Origin: Sulfurimonas sp. HSL-1716 | GTDB lineage: Bacteria; Campylobacterota; Campylobacteria; Campylobacterales; Sulfurimonadaceae | Reading direction: 5' to 3' | Length of the DNA: 64,000 nucleotides | NCBI RefSeq assembly: GCF_039645975.1 | Contig: NZ_CP147918.1 | Span: 558,001-622,000, forward strand | Part shown: positions 52,006 through 62,678 of the stretch, piece by piece | Position numbering within the stretch: position 1 is the stretch's first letter | Layout of the letters: each line of letters begins with the position of its first letter | Notes under the pieces: model-generated | What the model was told of the DNA's origin: nothing | The model's input: only the letters and a program-made list of their open reading frames with translations | Database searches by the model: none | Translations under genes and position numbers: made by a program

Positions 52006-52800
52006 ATGAATAGACAAAAAGCATACTTTATCGATGTCCAAGGCACTCTTATTGATGATGCAAAAAGAATGCCTGTTCGCGGGAGTATTGAGTTTATCGA
52101 CAGTCTAAATCTGCAAAAGATTCCCTATATGGTTATCACAAACAATACGAAACATTCAAGCGAAGATTTTTTAAGCTATTTGAACTCTATAGGCTTGAAT
52201 ATTAAAAAAGAGCATTATCTTGATCCTTTGATGCTTTTACAGAGCAAGATCGCTAAGGATCAGGGTCTTGCGGCTTACGGTACGAAAGAGTTTTTGGATG
52301 TCGTCGTTTCTATGGGGTACACTTTGGATTATGAAAATCCTCAAACGGTTCTGGTATCGATCAAAAACGATTACAGCTCCGAAGAGTATGCCAGCATCAT
52401 AGATTTCCTGCTTAAAGGAGCGAAGCTTGTAGGAATGCATGAGACGACCATCTACGCAAAGAATTCAAAAAGATATCCCGGTGTAGGTGCTATACTCAAG
52501 ATGCTCTCATTTGCTACTTCCGTTTCTTACGAAGTCGTTGGAAAGCCGAGCGATAACTTCTACGCAGAAGCGCTAAAAAGGATTAAAGAACAGATGAGTT
52601 CGATCGCGTTTGAGGATATTACGATAATAAGCGACGATGTAAAAGGCGATCTGACGGGCGCCGCAATATTTGGAATGAAGACGGTCTTTGTACTCAGCGG
52701 AAAATACACAAAAGCAGAAGAGATCATCCCTTTGCTCAAAGAGGATGAAAAACCGGACTTTATATTCGAGGATATGCAAGACGTGATGGAGAGACTATGA
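52006..52800 (+). CDS. HAD-IIA family protein with altered catalytic motif
   Basis: The 264-residue protein has the HAD fold with NagD-like cap. Motif I is FIDVQGTL: nucleophile D10 is kept, but the usual second Asp (general acid/base) is Gln12. Motif II TNNTKHSS, motif III with Lys in VGKPSDNFY, and motif IV SDDVKGDLTGA are present. The D-to-Q change would be expected to weaken classical phosphatase action. It lies in a lysA-HAD-pheA-hisC operon, overlapping pheA by ATGA. The substrate is unknown. Confidence 0.85.
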   Translation: MNRQKAYFIDVQGTLIDDAKRMPVRGSIEFIDSLNLQKIPYMVITNNTKHSSEDFLSYLNSIGLNIKKEHYLDPLMLLQSKIAKDQGLAAYGTKEFLDVVVSMGYTLDYENPQTVLVSIKNDYSSEEYASIIDFLLKGAKLVGMHETTIYAKNSKRYPGVGAILKMLSFATSVSYEVVGKPSDNFYAEALKRIKEQMSSIAFEDITIISDDVKGDLTGAAIFGMKTVFVLSGKYTKAEEIIPLLKEDEKPDFIFEDMQDVMERL

Positions 52801-53885
52801 AGAACTTGGAAGAGTGCAGACAGCATATAGATAAGATAGACGATCAGATATTAGAGCTTTTAAACAAGCGCATGAAGGTTGTCGAGCGTGTCGGCGTGAT
52901 TAAGAACGAAACGGGCGGAGCGATATACAGACCTGAACGTGAAAAAGCGATCATCAAGCGCTTAAGCATAAAAAACAGAGACAGCGGCGGATTATTGAAC
53001 GATTCGGCGATAGAAGCGATATATCTGGAAATATTCGCCGTAGCACGTAATCTGGAGCTGCCTGAACGTATAGCGTATCTGGGACCGGAAGGAAGCTTTA
53101 CCCATCAAGCTGCAGAGAGCCGTTTTGGAGCGATGAGCAGCTATCTTTCGCTTAGTTCCATACAGTCGGTCTTTAAGACCATCGAGGCGGGACGCGCAAA
53201 ATTTGGTGTAGTGCCTATCGAGAACTCCCGTGACGGAGTGGTAGGCGAAACACTGGACCTGCTGGCAAAATCGCCTATTAAAATAGTCTCCGAACTCTAT
53301 ATGCCGATCCATATGGCGTTTGTCTCAAAAGCAAGAGAGTTAAAAGATATAAAACGTATCTATTCAAAAGATAAAGGATTCGGCCAGTGCAGGGAGTTTT
53401 TGCAAGAGCATGAGCTCATCAATATAGAGCAGATCCCTGTCGAATCGACCGCAAAAGCCGCGATACTTGCAGCTGCCGATCCCGAAGCTGCTGCGATATG
53501 CAGTCATATAGCGGCAAAACTTTACGGCGTACCGACAATGTTTGAGAATGTGGAAGATACAGTGGACAATACGACCAGATTCGTAATACTGAGCGATTTT
53601 AAAAACGGGATCAGCAAAGAGGACAAGACATCGATACTGGTTAAACTCAAAGACCCTTTAAAGGCAGGTTCGCTTGTGAATTTTCTGCAGGATTTCAATA
53701 ATGAGAAAATAAACCTTTCTAAGATAGAATCACGTCCGTCAAAAGAGAAAAACAAGATGGGATACTGGTTCTTTATAGACTTCTTCGGACATATCGATGA
53801 TGAAGCGGTGCAAAGAGTCATAAACAAACATCCAAAAGAGGTTACCTGGCTTGGCAGTTATGTAAAGGAAAAATATGGAGTTTAA
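52797..53885 (+). CDS. pheA: Bifunctional chorismate mutase/prephenate dehydratase
   Basis: This 362-residue enzyme makes phenylpyruvate from chorismate. The N-terminal mutase domain (1-85) has [22 protein letters not shown]. The dehydratase (about 90-270) has [32 protein letters not shown] and [10 protein letters not shown]. The ACT domain (about 280-360) is the Phe feedback site. It overlaps the HAD gene by 4 bases and hisC by 11. Confidence 0.95.
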   Translation: MKNLEECRQHIDKIDDQILELLNKRMKVVERVGVIKNETGGAIYRPEREKAIIKRLSIKNRDSGGLLNDSAIEAIYLEIFAVARNLELPERIAYLGPEGSFTHQAAESRFGAMSSYLSLSSIQSVFKTIEAGRAKFGVVPIENSRDGVVGETLDLLAKSPIKIVSELYMPIHMAFVSKARELKDIKRIYSKDKGFGQCREFLQEHELINIEQIPVESTAKAAILAAADPEAAAICSHIAAKLYGVPTMFENVEDTVDNTTRFVILSDFKNGISKEDKTSILVKLKDPLKAGSLVNFLQDFNNEKINLSKIESRPSKEKNKMGYWFFIDFFGHIDDEAVQRVINKHPKEVTWLGSYVKEKYGV

Positions 53886-54969
53886 CAAACATTTAGAGAG
53901 TATAAAGACGTATGAAGCCGGTAAACCTATAGAGCTTGTCGTAAGAGAGTTCGGTATAGATCCCAAAGATATCATAAAACTGGCAAGCAACGAAAATCCG
54001 TTTGGATGTTCGCAAAAAGTACAAGACGCGGTATCGAAAATAGTAAAGAACATGGCTCTTTATCCGGATGATTCGATGTTAAAGCTTAAAAATGCTTTGG
54101 CAAAAAGATTCGGCGTGGATATCAAAAACCTTATTATCGGCTCGGGAAGCGACCAAGTCATAGAGTTTATAGTCCATGCAAAACTTGATGAAGATTCGAC
54201 CGTACTTATGAACAGTGTCACTTTTGCGATGTATGAGATATATGCAAAACAGGTCGGCGCAAAGATAGTAAGAACAGCTTTGCAAGAACATGATCTGGAT
54301 GAGTTTTATGCGATGTATCAAGAGCATAAGCCCTCGGTCATTTTTTTGTGTACGCCGAACAATCCTACAGGCGATGCGATCGATGCAAAATCTTTGCTCG
54401 AGTTTATCGCAAAGATCGATGATGAGACATTGGTCGTCATAGACGGTGCGTACATGGAGTATGCGATCGCAAAAGACGCGTCTAAAAAGATCACGCCAAA
54501 AGAGATCGTCGATAGATTTGACAATGTCATCTATCTTGGAACATTCTCCAAAGCCTACGGGCTCGGCGGTATGCGGGTAGGATACGGCGTAGCCTCGTCT
54601 AGTATCATCGATGCGCTCTATAAGCTTCGTCCTCCGTTTAATATTACGACCCTTTCGCTTGAAGCGGCAAGCGTTGCTTTGGAGGATGAAGGGTTTGTTC
54701 AAGAGAGCATAGAGAACAACTTCAACGAGATGAAACGATACGAAGAGTTTGCTTCGGCAAACTCTATTGAAATAATACAAAGTTATACCAACTTTGTTAC
54801 ATTGTGTTTAAATAAGGGACAAAATTCATCACAATTAGCTGATTCTCTGCTTAAAAAGGGTATGATTGTAAGAGATTTAAGTGGTTATGGTCTTAATGCT
54901 GTCAGGGTGACCGTGGGAACACCTGCTCAAAACGATAGATTTTTTGAATTGACTCCACAATTTTTATAA
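53875..54969 (+). CDS. hisC: Histidinol-phosphate aminotransferase
   Basis: This 364-residue PLP aminotransferase shows [31 protein letters not shown], the PLP Lys in [18 protein letters not shown], and RPPFNI. It serves histidine synthesis and may also use aromatic substrates, fitting its place after pheA. It begins inside the pheA 3' end and is 9 bases before fliF, joining amino-acid and flagellar genes in one string. Confidence 0.93.
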   Translation: MEFNKHLESIKTYEAGKPIELVVREFGIDPKDIIKLASNENPFGCSQKVQDAVSKIVKNMALYPDDSMLKLKNALAKRFGVDIKNLIIGSGSDQVIEFIVHAKLDEDSTVLMNSVTFAMYEIYAKQVGAKIVRTALQEHDLDEFYAMYQEHKPSVIFLCTPNNPTGDAIDAKSLLEFIAKIDDETLVVIDGAYMEYAIAKDASKKITPKEIVDRFDNVIYLGTFSKAYGLGGMRVGYGVASSSIIDALYKLRPPFNITTLSLEAASVALEDEGFVQESIENNFNEMKRYEEFASANSIEIIQSYTNFVTLCLNKGQNSSQLADSLLKKGMIVRDLSGYGLNAVRVTVGTPAQNDRFFELTPQFL

Positions 54970-54978
54970 CGGGTTTGT

Positions 54979-56706
54979 ATGGATTTTAAGGTACTTTTTT
55001 CACAGCTGGTTGTACTTTATTCAAAGCTAAGTAAGGCTCAGCGCATTATAATCGGCGGCGCTATCGTCGGGATTGTCGCATTTTTAGTCTTTTTGGTCGT
55101 CTTTACGTCAAAAGGCGAAATGAAGGACAATTATGAGATCCTCTTTGAAAAGCTCAGTAATGAAGATGCCGCCAAAGTGGTGCAGCAGCTCGACAAAGAG
55201 AACGTACCATATTCGCTTTCAGACAACAACACGATAAAAGTTCCAAAAAACATAGTCTACAAACAACGTATCTCGATAGCTTCCATGGGAATTCCGACAA
55301 ATAAAAACGTCGGTTTTGAACTTTTTGATTCCCAGGAGTTCGGCGCTACGAGTTTCGATCAAAATGTCAAATATCTAAGAGCGTTGGAGGGTGAGCTTTC
55401 GCGTACTATCTCTGCTCTTGATCCCGTCGAAGGTGCAAGCGTTTCTCTTGCCCTTCCTAAAGAAACTCTATTTGTCTCAAAACAAACAGAGCCGACGGCT
55501 TCGGTGATGGTCAAACTCAAAGACGGAAGAACACTTACTCCAAAACAGATCCGCGGCATCAAAAACCTTGTGGCTTCCGCAGTTCCCAAACTTACGATCG
55601 AAAATGTTGCCCTTATAAACAGTAACGGCGAAGTGCTTGGCGACAATGACGATTCGACACAGCTCGGAGAACTTTCCGTCGTAGAGCAGAGATATAAATC
55701 AAAAGAGGAGAAAAAAAGCGAGCAGAAAATAGTCGACGTTCTTGCTCCTTTCTTGGGCGGAAGCGATCATGTTGTGGCTAAAGTTACCATAGAGTATGAT
55801 TTTTCGCAAAAAAGTTCCACGTCCGAGAAATACGATCCTGAAAATGTCGTCAGAAGCGAGCAGACGGTAGAGGAAAAACGCGAAGGTTCGACTCCTGCCA
55901 AAGTCGGCGGTGTTCCCGGAACGGTAAGTAACATCGGTCCTGTGCAGGGGCTTAAAAGCAATACTACGACCGATAAATATCAAAAAAACAGCGGTACGAC
56001 GAACTATGAGATATCTAAAACGGTTTCGACTCAAAAAGATCAGTTCGCCCGTATAAAAAGGATCACTGCCGCAGTCGTCGTAGACGGAAAATATCAACAT
56101 AAGGTCGATAAGAACGGAAATCCGACAAACGAGATGGAGTATGTAGCCCTAGACCAGTCCCAGCTGGATGCGATTGCTTCGCTCGTGTCGCAATCCATAG
56201 GGATCAATCAAGAAAGAGGCGACCAGGTATCGATCAAGAATTTTCAGTTTAAAAGTTCCGGTGAAACGGCTACGGGCAATGAGGGCATCACCAAATTCGT
56301 ATCGTTTACGGATATGTATATTACACCGTTTGCATCCGTGTTTAAGTATGCTTTTGTTCTTATTATTCTGTTTGTACTATACAAAAAAGTCATATCTCCG
56401 TTTGCAGAAAGGATGCTTGAGATATCACGCGAGGATGAAGATATCGAGAGACCTGTCCTTGCCGTAGAAGATGATGAAGACGATGATCTTGTAGAAAGGG
56501 TGCAGGAGATGCGTAAAAAAGTCGAAGACCAGCTCGGCGTCGGTCAAAACTTTAATGAAGACGAACTCAAATACGATGTCCTTTTAGAAAAAATAAAAAC
56601 GATTGCCGATGATCATCCGGAAGATATTGCCGCACTTATTCAAAGTCTGCTAAGCGAGGAGTCTGTCGCCAATACACCGAGTTATTCAAAATTGGAGGGA
56701 CTATAA
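54979..56706 (+). CDS. fliF: Flagellar M-ring protein FliF
   Basis: This 575-residue MS-ring protein has TM1 (about 25-45), the secretin-like ring domains starting YEILFEKLSNEDAAKVVQQL, the conserved KNVGFELFDSQEFGATSF and GARVSLALPKETLF-type segment, and TM2 (about 450-470). The cytoplasmic tail that binds FliG ends NTPSYSKLEGL. It is the platform of the flagellar basal body and export gate. It abuts fliG. Confidence 0.96.
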   Translation: MDFKVLFSQLVVLYSKLSKAQRIIIGGAIVGIVAFLVFLVVFTSKGEMKDNYEILFEKLSNEDAAKVVQQLDKENVPYSLSDNNTIKVPKNIVYKQRISIASMGIPTNKNVGFELFDSQEFGATSFDQNVKYLRALEGELSRTISALDPVEGASVSLALPKETLFVSKQTEPTASVMVKLKDGRTLTPKQIRGIKNLVASAVPKLTIENVALINSNGEVLGDNDDSTQLGELSVVEQRYKSKEEKKSEQKIVDVLAPFLGGSDHVVAKVTIEYDFSQKSSTSEKYDPENVVRSEQTVEEKREGSTPAKVGGVPGTVSNIGPVQGLKSNTTTDKYQKNSGTTNYEISKTVSTQKDQFARIKRITAAVVVDGKYQHKVDKNGNPTNEMEYVALDQSQLDAIASLVSQSIGINQERGDQVSIKNFQFKSSGETATGNEGITKFVSFTDMYITPFASVFKYAFVLIILFVLYKKVISPFAERMLEISREDEDIERPVLAVEDDEDDDLVERVQEMRKKVEDQLGVGQNFNEDELKYDVLLEKIKTIADDHPEDIAALIQSLLSEESVANTPSYSKLEGL

Positions 56707-56707
56707 G

Positions 56708-57733
56708 ATGAATCTTTCTTCAGCACAGCAGGCTCAATTCGAAGAGATGTCGATGACCGAGAAGATCGCAATACTCCTATTACAGCTTGGAGAAGATGTC
56801 ACGGCCAATATATTTTCGCACCTTTCTGTGGATTCGATCACCGAGATATCAAAGTTCATCGCCACAAACAGATCTATAGACAAGGCAGTGGCTACCGCGA
56901 TATTAGAAGAGTTTCACGCCATTGTACAGTCAAGCCAGTATTTGACTTCAGGCGGTATGGAATACGCACGAGAGCTGTTATACCGTACGCTGGGACCCGA
57001 TGAGGCGAAAAAAGTTTTGGACAAACTTTCAAAAAGTATGCAGAACTCACAAAACTTCGCATATCTTTCCAAGATCAAACCGCAGCAGCTTTCCGACTTT
57101 ATTATCAACGAGCATCCTCAGACGATCGCGCTTATTTTGGCTCATATGGACGCTACGGCAGCGGCGGACGTCTTGGGATATTTTTCAGATGATCTTCGTG
57201 CCGAAGTCGCTATGAGGATGGCAAAGCTCGGAGATATTTCACCGTCTGTTATCAAGCGTGTCAGCGCCGTGCTGGAATCGAAACTGGAATCTCTTGCAAG
57301 CTACAAGGTCGAAGTCGGCGGACCGCGAGCCGTTGCGGATGTATTTAACCGTCTGGGTGCAAAAGCCTCCAAAGCTACTCTCAGTTCTATCGAACAGATC
57401 GATGAAGAGCTTGCATCTGCTATTAAAGAGATGATGTTCACGTTTGAAGATATCTCCAAACTCGACAATAACGCGATCAGGGAAGTGCTCAAAGCTTCGG
57501 ACAAGCAAGACCTTATGCTTGCGCTTAAAAGTGCGGCTGAAGATCTCAAAGAGAAATTCTTTGCAAATATGTCCCAGCGTGCGCGTGATACGTTTGAAGA
57601 GGAGATGCAGTTTATGGGTGCGGTTAAAATGAAAGATGTCGAAGCCGCACAGCGTAAGATCGTAGAGGTCGTAACACAGCTTGCCGAGCAGGGACTTGTT
57701 CAGATGGGCGAATCAGAAGAGATGATAGAGTAG
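56708..57733 (+). CDS. fliG: Flagellar motor switch protein FliG
   Basis: This 341-residue rotor protein has TEKIAILLLQLGEDVTANIF, the middle-domain EHPQTIALILAHM, and the torque-generating C-terminal domain with KEMMFTFEDISKLDNNAIREVL and charged residues that meet the stator. It starts one base after fliF. fliH follows after 4 bases. Confidence 0.97.
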   Translation: MNLSSAQQAQFEEMSMTEKIAILLLQLGEDVTANIFSHLSVDSITEISKFIATNRSIDKAVATAILEEFHAIVQSSQYLTSGGMEYARELLYRTLGPDEAKKVLDKLSKSMQNSQNFAYLSKIKPQQLSDFIINEHPQTIALILAHMDATAAADVLGYFSDDLRAEVAMRMAKLGDISPSVIKRVSAVLESKLESLASYKVEVGGPRAVADVFNRLGAKASKATLSSIEQIDEELASAIKEMMFTFEDISKLDNNAIREVLKASDKQDLMLALKSAAEDLKEKFFANMSQRARDTFEEEMQFMGAVKMKDVEAAQRKIVEVVTQLAEQGLVQMGESEEMIE

Positions 57734-57737
57734 ACCG

Positions 57738-58529
57738 ATGGATATTTTAATAACGACGGACCGTCTTGACAACCATACGATAGACAAATATAAGTTCAAA
57801 GTTTTTTCTCACGGAGATAAAGAAGTCAAAGAGCTCGAAAGTTCCGAAAATTCACAAGAGATCTTTAAACAATTCGATGCAAAAAAACAGGACAATGAAG
57901 AACAAAAGCATACGGCTAGCGAAAAAAAGGATGAGTTGGTCGAATCTCTTTTGCAAAAGACGGACGAGATGTCATCAAACTTTATCAAGCTTCAAATGAA
58001 ACTCGAAGCTTGTGAAGAGGAGTGTGCACAAAAGCTTGAAGCGGCAAAGAAAGAAGCCTATCAAAACGGTATGGACGATGCCAAGGAGCAGTTCGATACA
58101 AAACTCGACAATGATAAAATCGTCGCGGTCAATCAGTTTGCCGAGTCCGTTAAAAAGCTTGATGAAAGTGCAAACGAGTATATAAACGTGCTTGAAGGCA
58201 TAAAAAAGGAGCTCCTGGAAGCCGCTTTGGACATCGCAAGAGAAGTCGTAGAGGTCGAGCTTACTTCCAGCTCATCGAAGGTTGCGGTCACTCTTGCGAA
58301 CGAACTTATAAAAGACTTGCAAAGCGCGAGCAAGATAAAACTCAAAGTCAATCCCAACGACCATGGTGCAGTATCGGAAAAAGTCGGTTCTCTAGGAAAT
58401 ATCGAGATAATCTCGGACCGTGCGGTAAGCCCCGGCGGCGTGATCGCTATCAGCGATGCAGGCAATATTGACGCACAAATATTAAATCGTTATGAGCGTG
58501 TGAAACAAGCGGCGTTAAAAGAAGATTAG
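57738..58529 (+). CDS. fliH: Flagellar assembly protein FliH
   Basis: This 263-residue protein regulates the export ATPase FliI. It has a charged N-terminal half (1-75), a long coiled coil (about 75-165), and the FliH/V-ATPase-E-like domain (LEAALDIAREVVEVELT, ASKIKLKVNPNDHGAV, SPGGVIAIS). Its place after fliF-fliG supports the call. No fliI in the window; dxs follows, 6 bases later. Confidence 0.9.
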   Translation: MDILITTDRLDNHTIDKYKFKVFSHGDKEVKELESSENSQEIFKQFDAKKQDNEEQKHTASEKKDELVESLLQKTDEMSSNFIKLQMKLEACEEECAQKLEAAKKEAYQNGMDDAKEQFDTKLDNDKIVAVNQFAESVKKLDESANEYINVLEGIKKELLEAALDIAREVVEVELTSSSSKVAVTLANELIKDLQSASKIKLKVNPNDHGAVSEKVGSLGNIEIISDRAVSPGGVIAISDAGNIDAQILNRYERVKQAALKED

Positions 58530-58535
58530 GAAGAT

Positions 58536-60371
58536 ATGAAAATAGATATAAAATCGTACAATATAGAACAGTTAAATAGATTATGTAAAGATATCAGAGA
58601 AAGAATTTTAGAGGTTGTCAGTAAAAACGGCGGGCATCTGAGCTCGACACTGGGTGCGACCGAGCTCATAGTCGCAATGCATAAAGTTTTTGATTCGTCA
58701 AAAGATCCTTTTATCTTTGATGTCTCCCATCAGGCATATGCGCATAAATTGCTTACCGGCCGCTGGAAAGAGTTTGACACGCTCAGAGAGTTTGACGGAA
58801 TCAGCGGATATACAAAACCGTCTGAAAGCAGCGATGATTATTTTGTCGCGGGACACAGCTCTACATCTATATCGCTTGGTATCGGCGCAGCAAAAGCCAT
58901 CGCTCTTAAAGGGGAGCAGAACGAAAGAGTTCCCGTCATTATGATAGGAGACGGCTCTATGACCGCGGGAATGGTTTACGAAGCGCTAAACGAGCTTGGA
59001 GAAAGAAAGTATCCGATGATCATCATTTTAAACGATAACGAGATGAGCATTGCATCTCCGATAGGTGCAGTCAGCCGCATGCTGAGTTCGGCGATGGCAT
59101 CTCCGTTTTATCAAAAGTTTAAAAAAAGAACAGAGCAGTTCGTAGACAATTTCGGTGACGGCGCGAGATATATAGCAAAAAGGCTTGAAGAATCTTTGAA
59201 ATTGATCACACCGGGGATCATGTTTGAAGAGATGGGCATAGATTATATAGGACCCGTTGACGGGCATGACCTAAAATCTATCATCGATATCCTAGAACGC
59301 GCAAAAGGGATGAAAAAACCCGTTATCATCCATGCACAGACCTTAAAAGGCAAAGGTTACGAGATTGCCGAAGGCAAACATGAGAGATGGCACGGTGTAG
59401 GGCCTTTTAATATCGAAAGCGGTGACAGTTATAAAAAATCACCCGCAAAATCAGCGACTCAGATATATACCGAAGCACTTTTGCATGCAGCGGCGCATAA
59501 CGACAAGATCGTGGGTGTCACGGCTGCTATGCCGAGCGGAACGGGATTAAGCGAACTGATGGAGAAATATCCGGAACGTTTTTGGGATGTTGCCATTGCC
59601 GAACAGCATGCGGTCACATCGATGGCGGCGATGGCAAAAGAGGGTTTTAAACCTTTTTGTACCATCTACTCTACATTTTTACAGCGCGGTTATGATCAGA
59701 TCATCCATGATGTCTGTCTGATGGGCGTACCGGTAGTATTTGCTCTTGACCGTGCCGGAATAGTCGGTGAAGACGGCGAGACCCATCAGGGAGCTTTTGA
59801 TATCAGTTTTTTAAGAGCAATACCCAATATGACCCTGCTGGCACCTTATGATGAGAGATCCTTTCATCAAGCCGTAGGTTTTGCCTCGACGTATGATCGT
59901 CCATGCGCCATCCGTTATCCAAGGGGATCTTTTATGGAGTGCGAACTGCCCGATTCCGCTCATTTTGAACTCGGAAAATCCCAGCTTCTTAACAGTGGCG
60001 AGGGCGACATACTCTTCATAGGCTACGGTAACGGCGTGGGACGCGCATACCAGACCATGAAACTGCTTGAGAGAGAAATTTCGCTGCTGGATCTGCGTTT
60101 TGTAAAACCGCTTGATACGGTGATGCTGCGGGATTTGGCCAAGAAGCATACGAAGTGGTTCGTCTTCAGCGACAGTTCAAAAGCGGGCGGAGTGGGCAGC
60201 GCTATTTTAGAGTTTTTGTCCGAAGAGGGGATCTCTGATGTCGAAGTAGTAAGTTTTGAATATGAAGACGATTTCATAAAACACGGCAACACGTCTTTAG
60301 TGGAAAAATCTCTTGGTATCCGTCCCGAACAGCTTGCAGAAAAAGTAAAGAGTACATTGAAAAAGGATTGA
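58536..60371 (+). CDS. dxs: 1-deoxy-D-xylulose-5-phosphate synthase
   Basis: This 611-residue thiamine-diphosphate enzyme is the first step of the MEP isoprenoid route. It has GGHLSSTLGATELIVAMH, the ThDP motif IGDGSMTAGMVYEALN, LNDNEMSIASPIGAVS, FWDVAIAEQHAVTSMAAMA with the catalytic Glu, and DRAGIVGEDGETHQGAFD. Its placement right after fliH is common in Campylobacterota. Confidence 0.97.
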   Translation: MKIDIKSYNIEQLNRLCKDIRERILEVVSKNGGHLSSTLGATELIVAMHKVFDSSKDPFIFDVSHQAYAHKLLTGRWKEFDTLREFDGISGYTKPSESSDDYFVAGHSSTSISLGIGAAKAIALKGEQNERVPVIMIGDGSMTAGMVYEALNELGERKYPMIIILNDNEMSIASPIGAVSRMLSSAMASPFYQKFKKRTEQFVDNFGDGARYIAKRLEESLKLITPGIMFEEMGIDYIGPVDGHDLKSIIDILERAKGMKKPVIIHAQTLKGKGYEIAEGKHERWHGVGPFNIESGDSYKKSPAKSATQIYTEALLHAAAHNDKIVGVTAAMPSGTGLSELMEKYPERFWDVAIAEQHAVTSMAAMAKEGFKPFCTIYSTFLQRGYDQIIHDVCLMGVPVVFALDRAGIVGEDGETHQGAFDISFLRAIPNMTLLAPYDERSFHQAVGFASTYDRPCAIRYPRGSFMECELPDSAHFELGKSQLLNSGEGDILFIGYGNGVGRAYQTMKLLEREISLLDLRFVKPLDTVMLRDLAKKHTKWFVFSDSSKAGGVGSAILEFLSEEGISDVEVVSFEYEDDFIKHGNTSLVEKSLGIRPEQLAEKVKSTLKKD

Positions 60372-60375
60372 TGTT

Positions 60376-60633
60376 ATGAGGTTTTTATCGAAGTTTCTGT
60401 TCGTATTGATTCCTTTGGCACTAAGTGCCGATAGCGTAGAACAGCTTGCCGCCGATATGAACCTTTTAGCCGGGACTAAAGCTACGACGCAGTGGCAGAG
60501 AATTTTTTCGAGTTATAAAAAACAGCTGCAGTACGGTATAAATAATTTAAACGAGATCGAAAAGATGCGTTTAAAAGAGTATCTTATAAAGCATGCCGCC
60601 GATTCCGATCAGCCTGTTATCCCGGGATTGTGA
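60376..60633 (+). CDS. Small exported protein of unknown function
   Basis: The 85-residue protein has a signal peptide (MRFLSKFLFVLIPLALSADS, cleaved near A17) and a short helical mature part with no Cys. It starts 4 bases after dxs. The mature sequence LLAGTKATTQWQRIFSSYKKQLQYG has no family I know. It may be conserved beside dxs, which a comparison would show. Confidence 0.6.
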   Translation: MRFLSKFLFVLIPLALSADSVEQLAADMNLLAGTKATTQWQRIFSSYKKQLQYGINNLNEIEKMRLKEYLIKHAADSDQPVIPGL

Positions 60634-60684
60634 TGAAAAAGATCGTTTTTTTTCGATAAGCACGGATGCCGGATTTGAGAAGCC

Positions 60685-62664
60685 ATGAAGTTTAAAAGAA
60701 AACTCTATCTATACGTGTCCATCGGAATGGCTTTTATGGCTGTCCCTTTGTATCTCAGTATTCAAAGTATGAAGTCGACAAATAAGATCATCGATTTCAT
60801 AGTAAACGAACAATTCAGACTCTCAGAACTTGCATACAAACTGGATAACGACATCAAGATAAACAATTCCGATGTCCTGACTGCCATTATATTGAACAAT
60901 CAATCAACAAGAGACAATCTTCAAGACTCTTTTACAAATATAAAAAACGACGTGGACAACGTGGGCAGATTTTTAAAAAATATCGATATCGAGCATGACA
61001 AGCTGGCTGAAAAGATCGATATTATCAGACGCAGAGTGGTCGGTTATGAAGCGGTGAATCAATCCATCAACGAGGCGTTAAACAGCAATAACACAGAAGA
61101 TATAGAAGACGCTTTGCTTGGATTTAGCAAGATAAACAAAAAGTTCAGCGAAGATACGAACGCTTTGCTAGCGCTGGTGAAAAATGAACTTCAAAAAGAT
61201 ATACATAATCTCAGAGCTACCAATGCCGATATGAAATTCAGGATATTTTTATCGTTCAGCGTTTCGTTCTTGATTATCTTCTTTTCCATATATAAGCTTA
61301 TCGCATTGAATTCTAAAGCAAAGACACAGCTCAAACGTGCCGAAGACGCGGAAAGAGAACAGAGATATCTCAAAAGCGAACTCGCAAAGTATAACGACGA
61401 TTTGGAAAAAGAGATCGAGAAAAAAACAGAGGAGCTTCACTCCAAGATATATACAAGCTATTTGAGTGGACTGCCCAATAGGAATCAGCTGCTTTTGGAT
61501 ATGCAGGAGACCGATTTTATATACATGGCAATACTCGATATCGATAAATTTCAACAGTTCAATGATATTTACGGTGAGGATACGGGAAATATAGCGCTGC
61601 GGATGAGTGCCGATTTTATAAATAAATATATATCAAAAGACGGCTACAGACTGTACCATATCACAGGAGACGAGTTTGTCATAGCTGTAGAAAAAACCAA
61701 TCTTTCCAAGATCGATTTTATCACCGCGATCGAGCAGCTTCTTGAAGAGTATAAACATAATGAGTTTCGATACGAAGATGAAAAATTCAATCTCATCATG
61801 AGTGCCGGGCTCTCTTTTTCCGGTGCCTCGAAGATGCTCGCTTATGCCGATATGGCTTTAAAAAATGCCAAAAAGAAAAATATCTCTCTAGGGATATTTG
61901 AAGACGATAAAAAAATAGAAGAGGAGCATATCAAGATAATCGAGTGCTACAATATTCTTTTGAGATCTTTTGAGAACAATACGGTAATATCCTATTTTCA
62001 GCCGATACTGCCGCTTAAAGATAAAACAAAACCGAAAAAATATGAATCTCTCGTAAGAATTATGGAAGAGGGTAGGATCATGGCTCCTGTCACCTTTATC
62101 GATGTGGCCAAAAAGCACAGGCTTTACCAAAAGCTTACGCAGGTAGTGGTGGAAAATACACTGGATGTCATTCAAAAATATAAGATACCATGTTCCATAA
62201 ATATTTCCGTCGATGACGTGATAAGCAAAGCCACTTTGGAGTTCATCTATAAAAAGCTTGATAGTTTTGAGTATAATAACCTCATAACTATCGAGCTTTT
62301 GGAGACCGAAGACTTTAAAGATTACGAAGAGGTCTTGGAGTTTTGTAAAAAGATCAGGTCATACGGTGCAAAAATAGCGTTGGACGATTTTGGGAGCGGA
62401 TATTCCAACTTTTCGCATGCGCTTAATCTTCCTATCGACTACATCAAGATAGACTCTTCGATCATATCCAACATCGACAGAGACAAGAACTCCCAGATAA
62501 TGGTCGAGACCATAGTGGACCTGGCGCAAAAGATGAAGGTGGAGACGATCGCGGAGTTTGTATCTTCGGTAGAGATACTCGAAACGGTAAGATCGCTCGG
62601 GGTAGATTATGCCCAAGGTTTTTACATAGGAAAGCCGGAGCCGATCACGTATTATATAACATAG
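60685..62664 (+). CDS. Membrane GGDEF-EAL protein with variant motifs
   Basis: The 659-residue protein has TM1 (about 6-25), a periplasmic helical sensor (about 26-180) and TM2 (about 187-207). A coiled coil comes next, then GGDEF (about 260-400) and EAL (about 415-655). The GGDEF site reads TGDEF in YHITGDEFVIA, missing the first Gly. The EAL motif reads ESL in YESLVRI, with Glu kept. LDDFGSGYSNFSH and an AEFVSS loop in place of the usual AEGVET are seen. One or both activities may be reduced. It starts at ATG 60685 after a 51-base gap. Confidence 0.82.
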   Translation: MKFKRKLYLYVSIGMAFMAVPLYLSIQSMKSTNKIIDFIVNEQFRLSELAYKLDNDIKINNSDVLTAIILNNQSTRDNLQDSFTNIKNDVDNVGRFLKNIDIEHDKLAEKIDIIRRRVVGYEAVNQSINEALNSNNTEDIEDALLGFSKINKKFSEDTNALLALVKNELQKDIHNLRATNADMKFRIFLSFSVSFLIIFFSIYKLIALNSKAKTQLKRAEDAEREQRYLKSELAKYNDDLEKEIEKKTEELHSKIYTSYLSGLPNRNQLLLDMQETDFIYMAILDIDKFQQFNDIYGEDTGNIALRMSADFINKYISKDGYRLYHITGDEFVIAVEKTNLSKIDFITAIEQLLEEYKHNEFRYEDEKFNLIMSAGLSFSGASKMLAYADMALKNAKKKNISLGIFEDDKKIEEEHIKIIECYNILLRSFENNTVISYFQPILPLKDKTKPKKYESLVRIMEEGRIMAPVTFIDVAKKHRLYQKLTQVVVENTLDVIQKYKIPCSINISVDDVISKATLEFIYKKLDSFEYNNLITIELLETEDFKDYEEVLEFCKKIRSYGAKIALDDFGSGYSNFSHALNLPIDYIKIDSSIISNIDRDKNSQIMVETIVDLAQKMKVETIAEFVSSVEILETVRSLGVDYAQGFYIGKPEPITYYIT

Positions 62665-62678
62665 CAAAAGGCAGAGTT

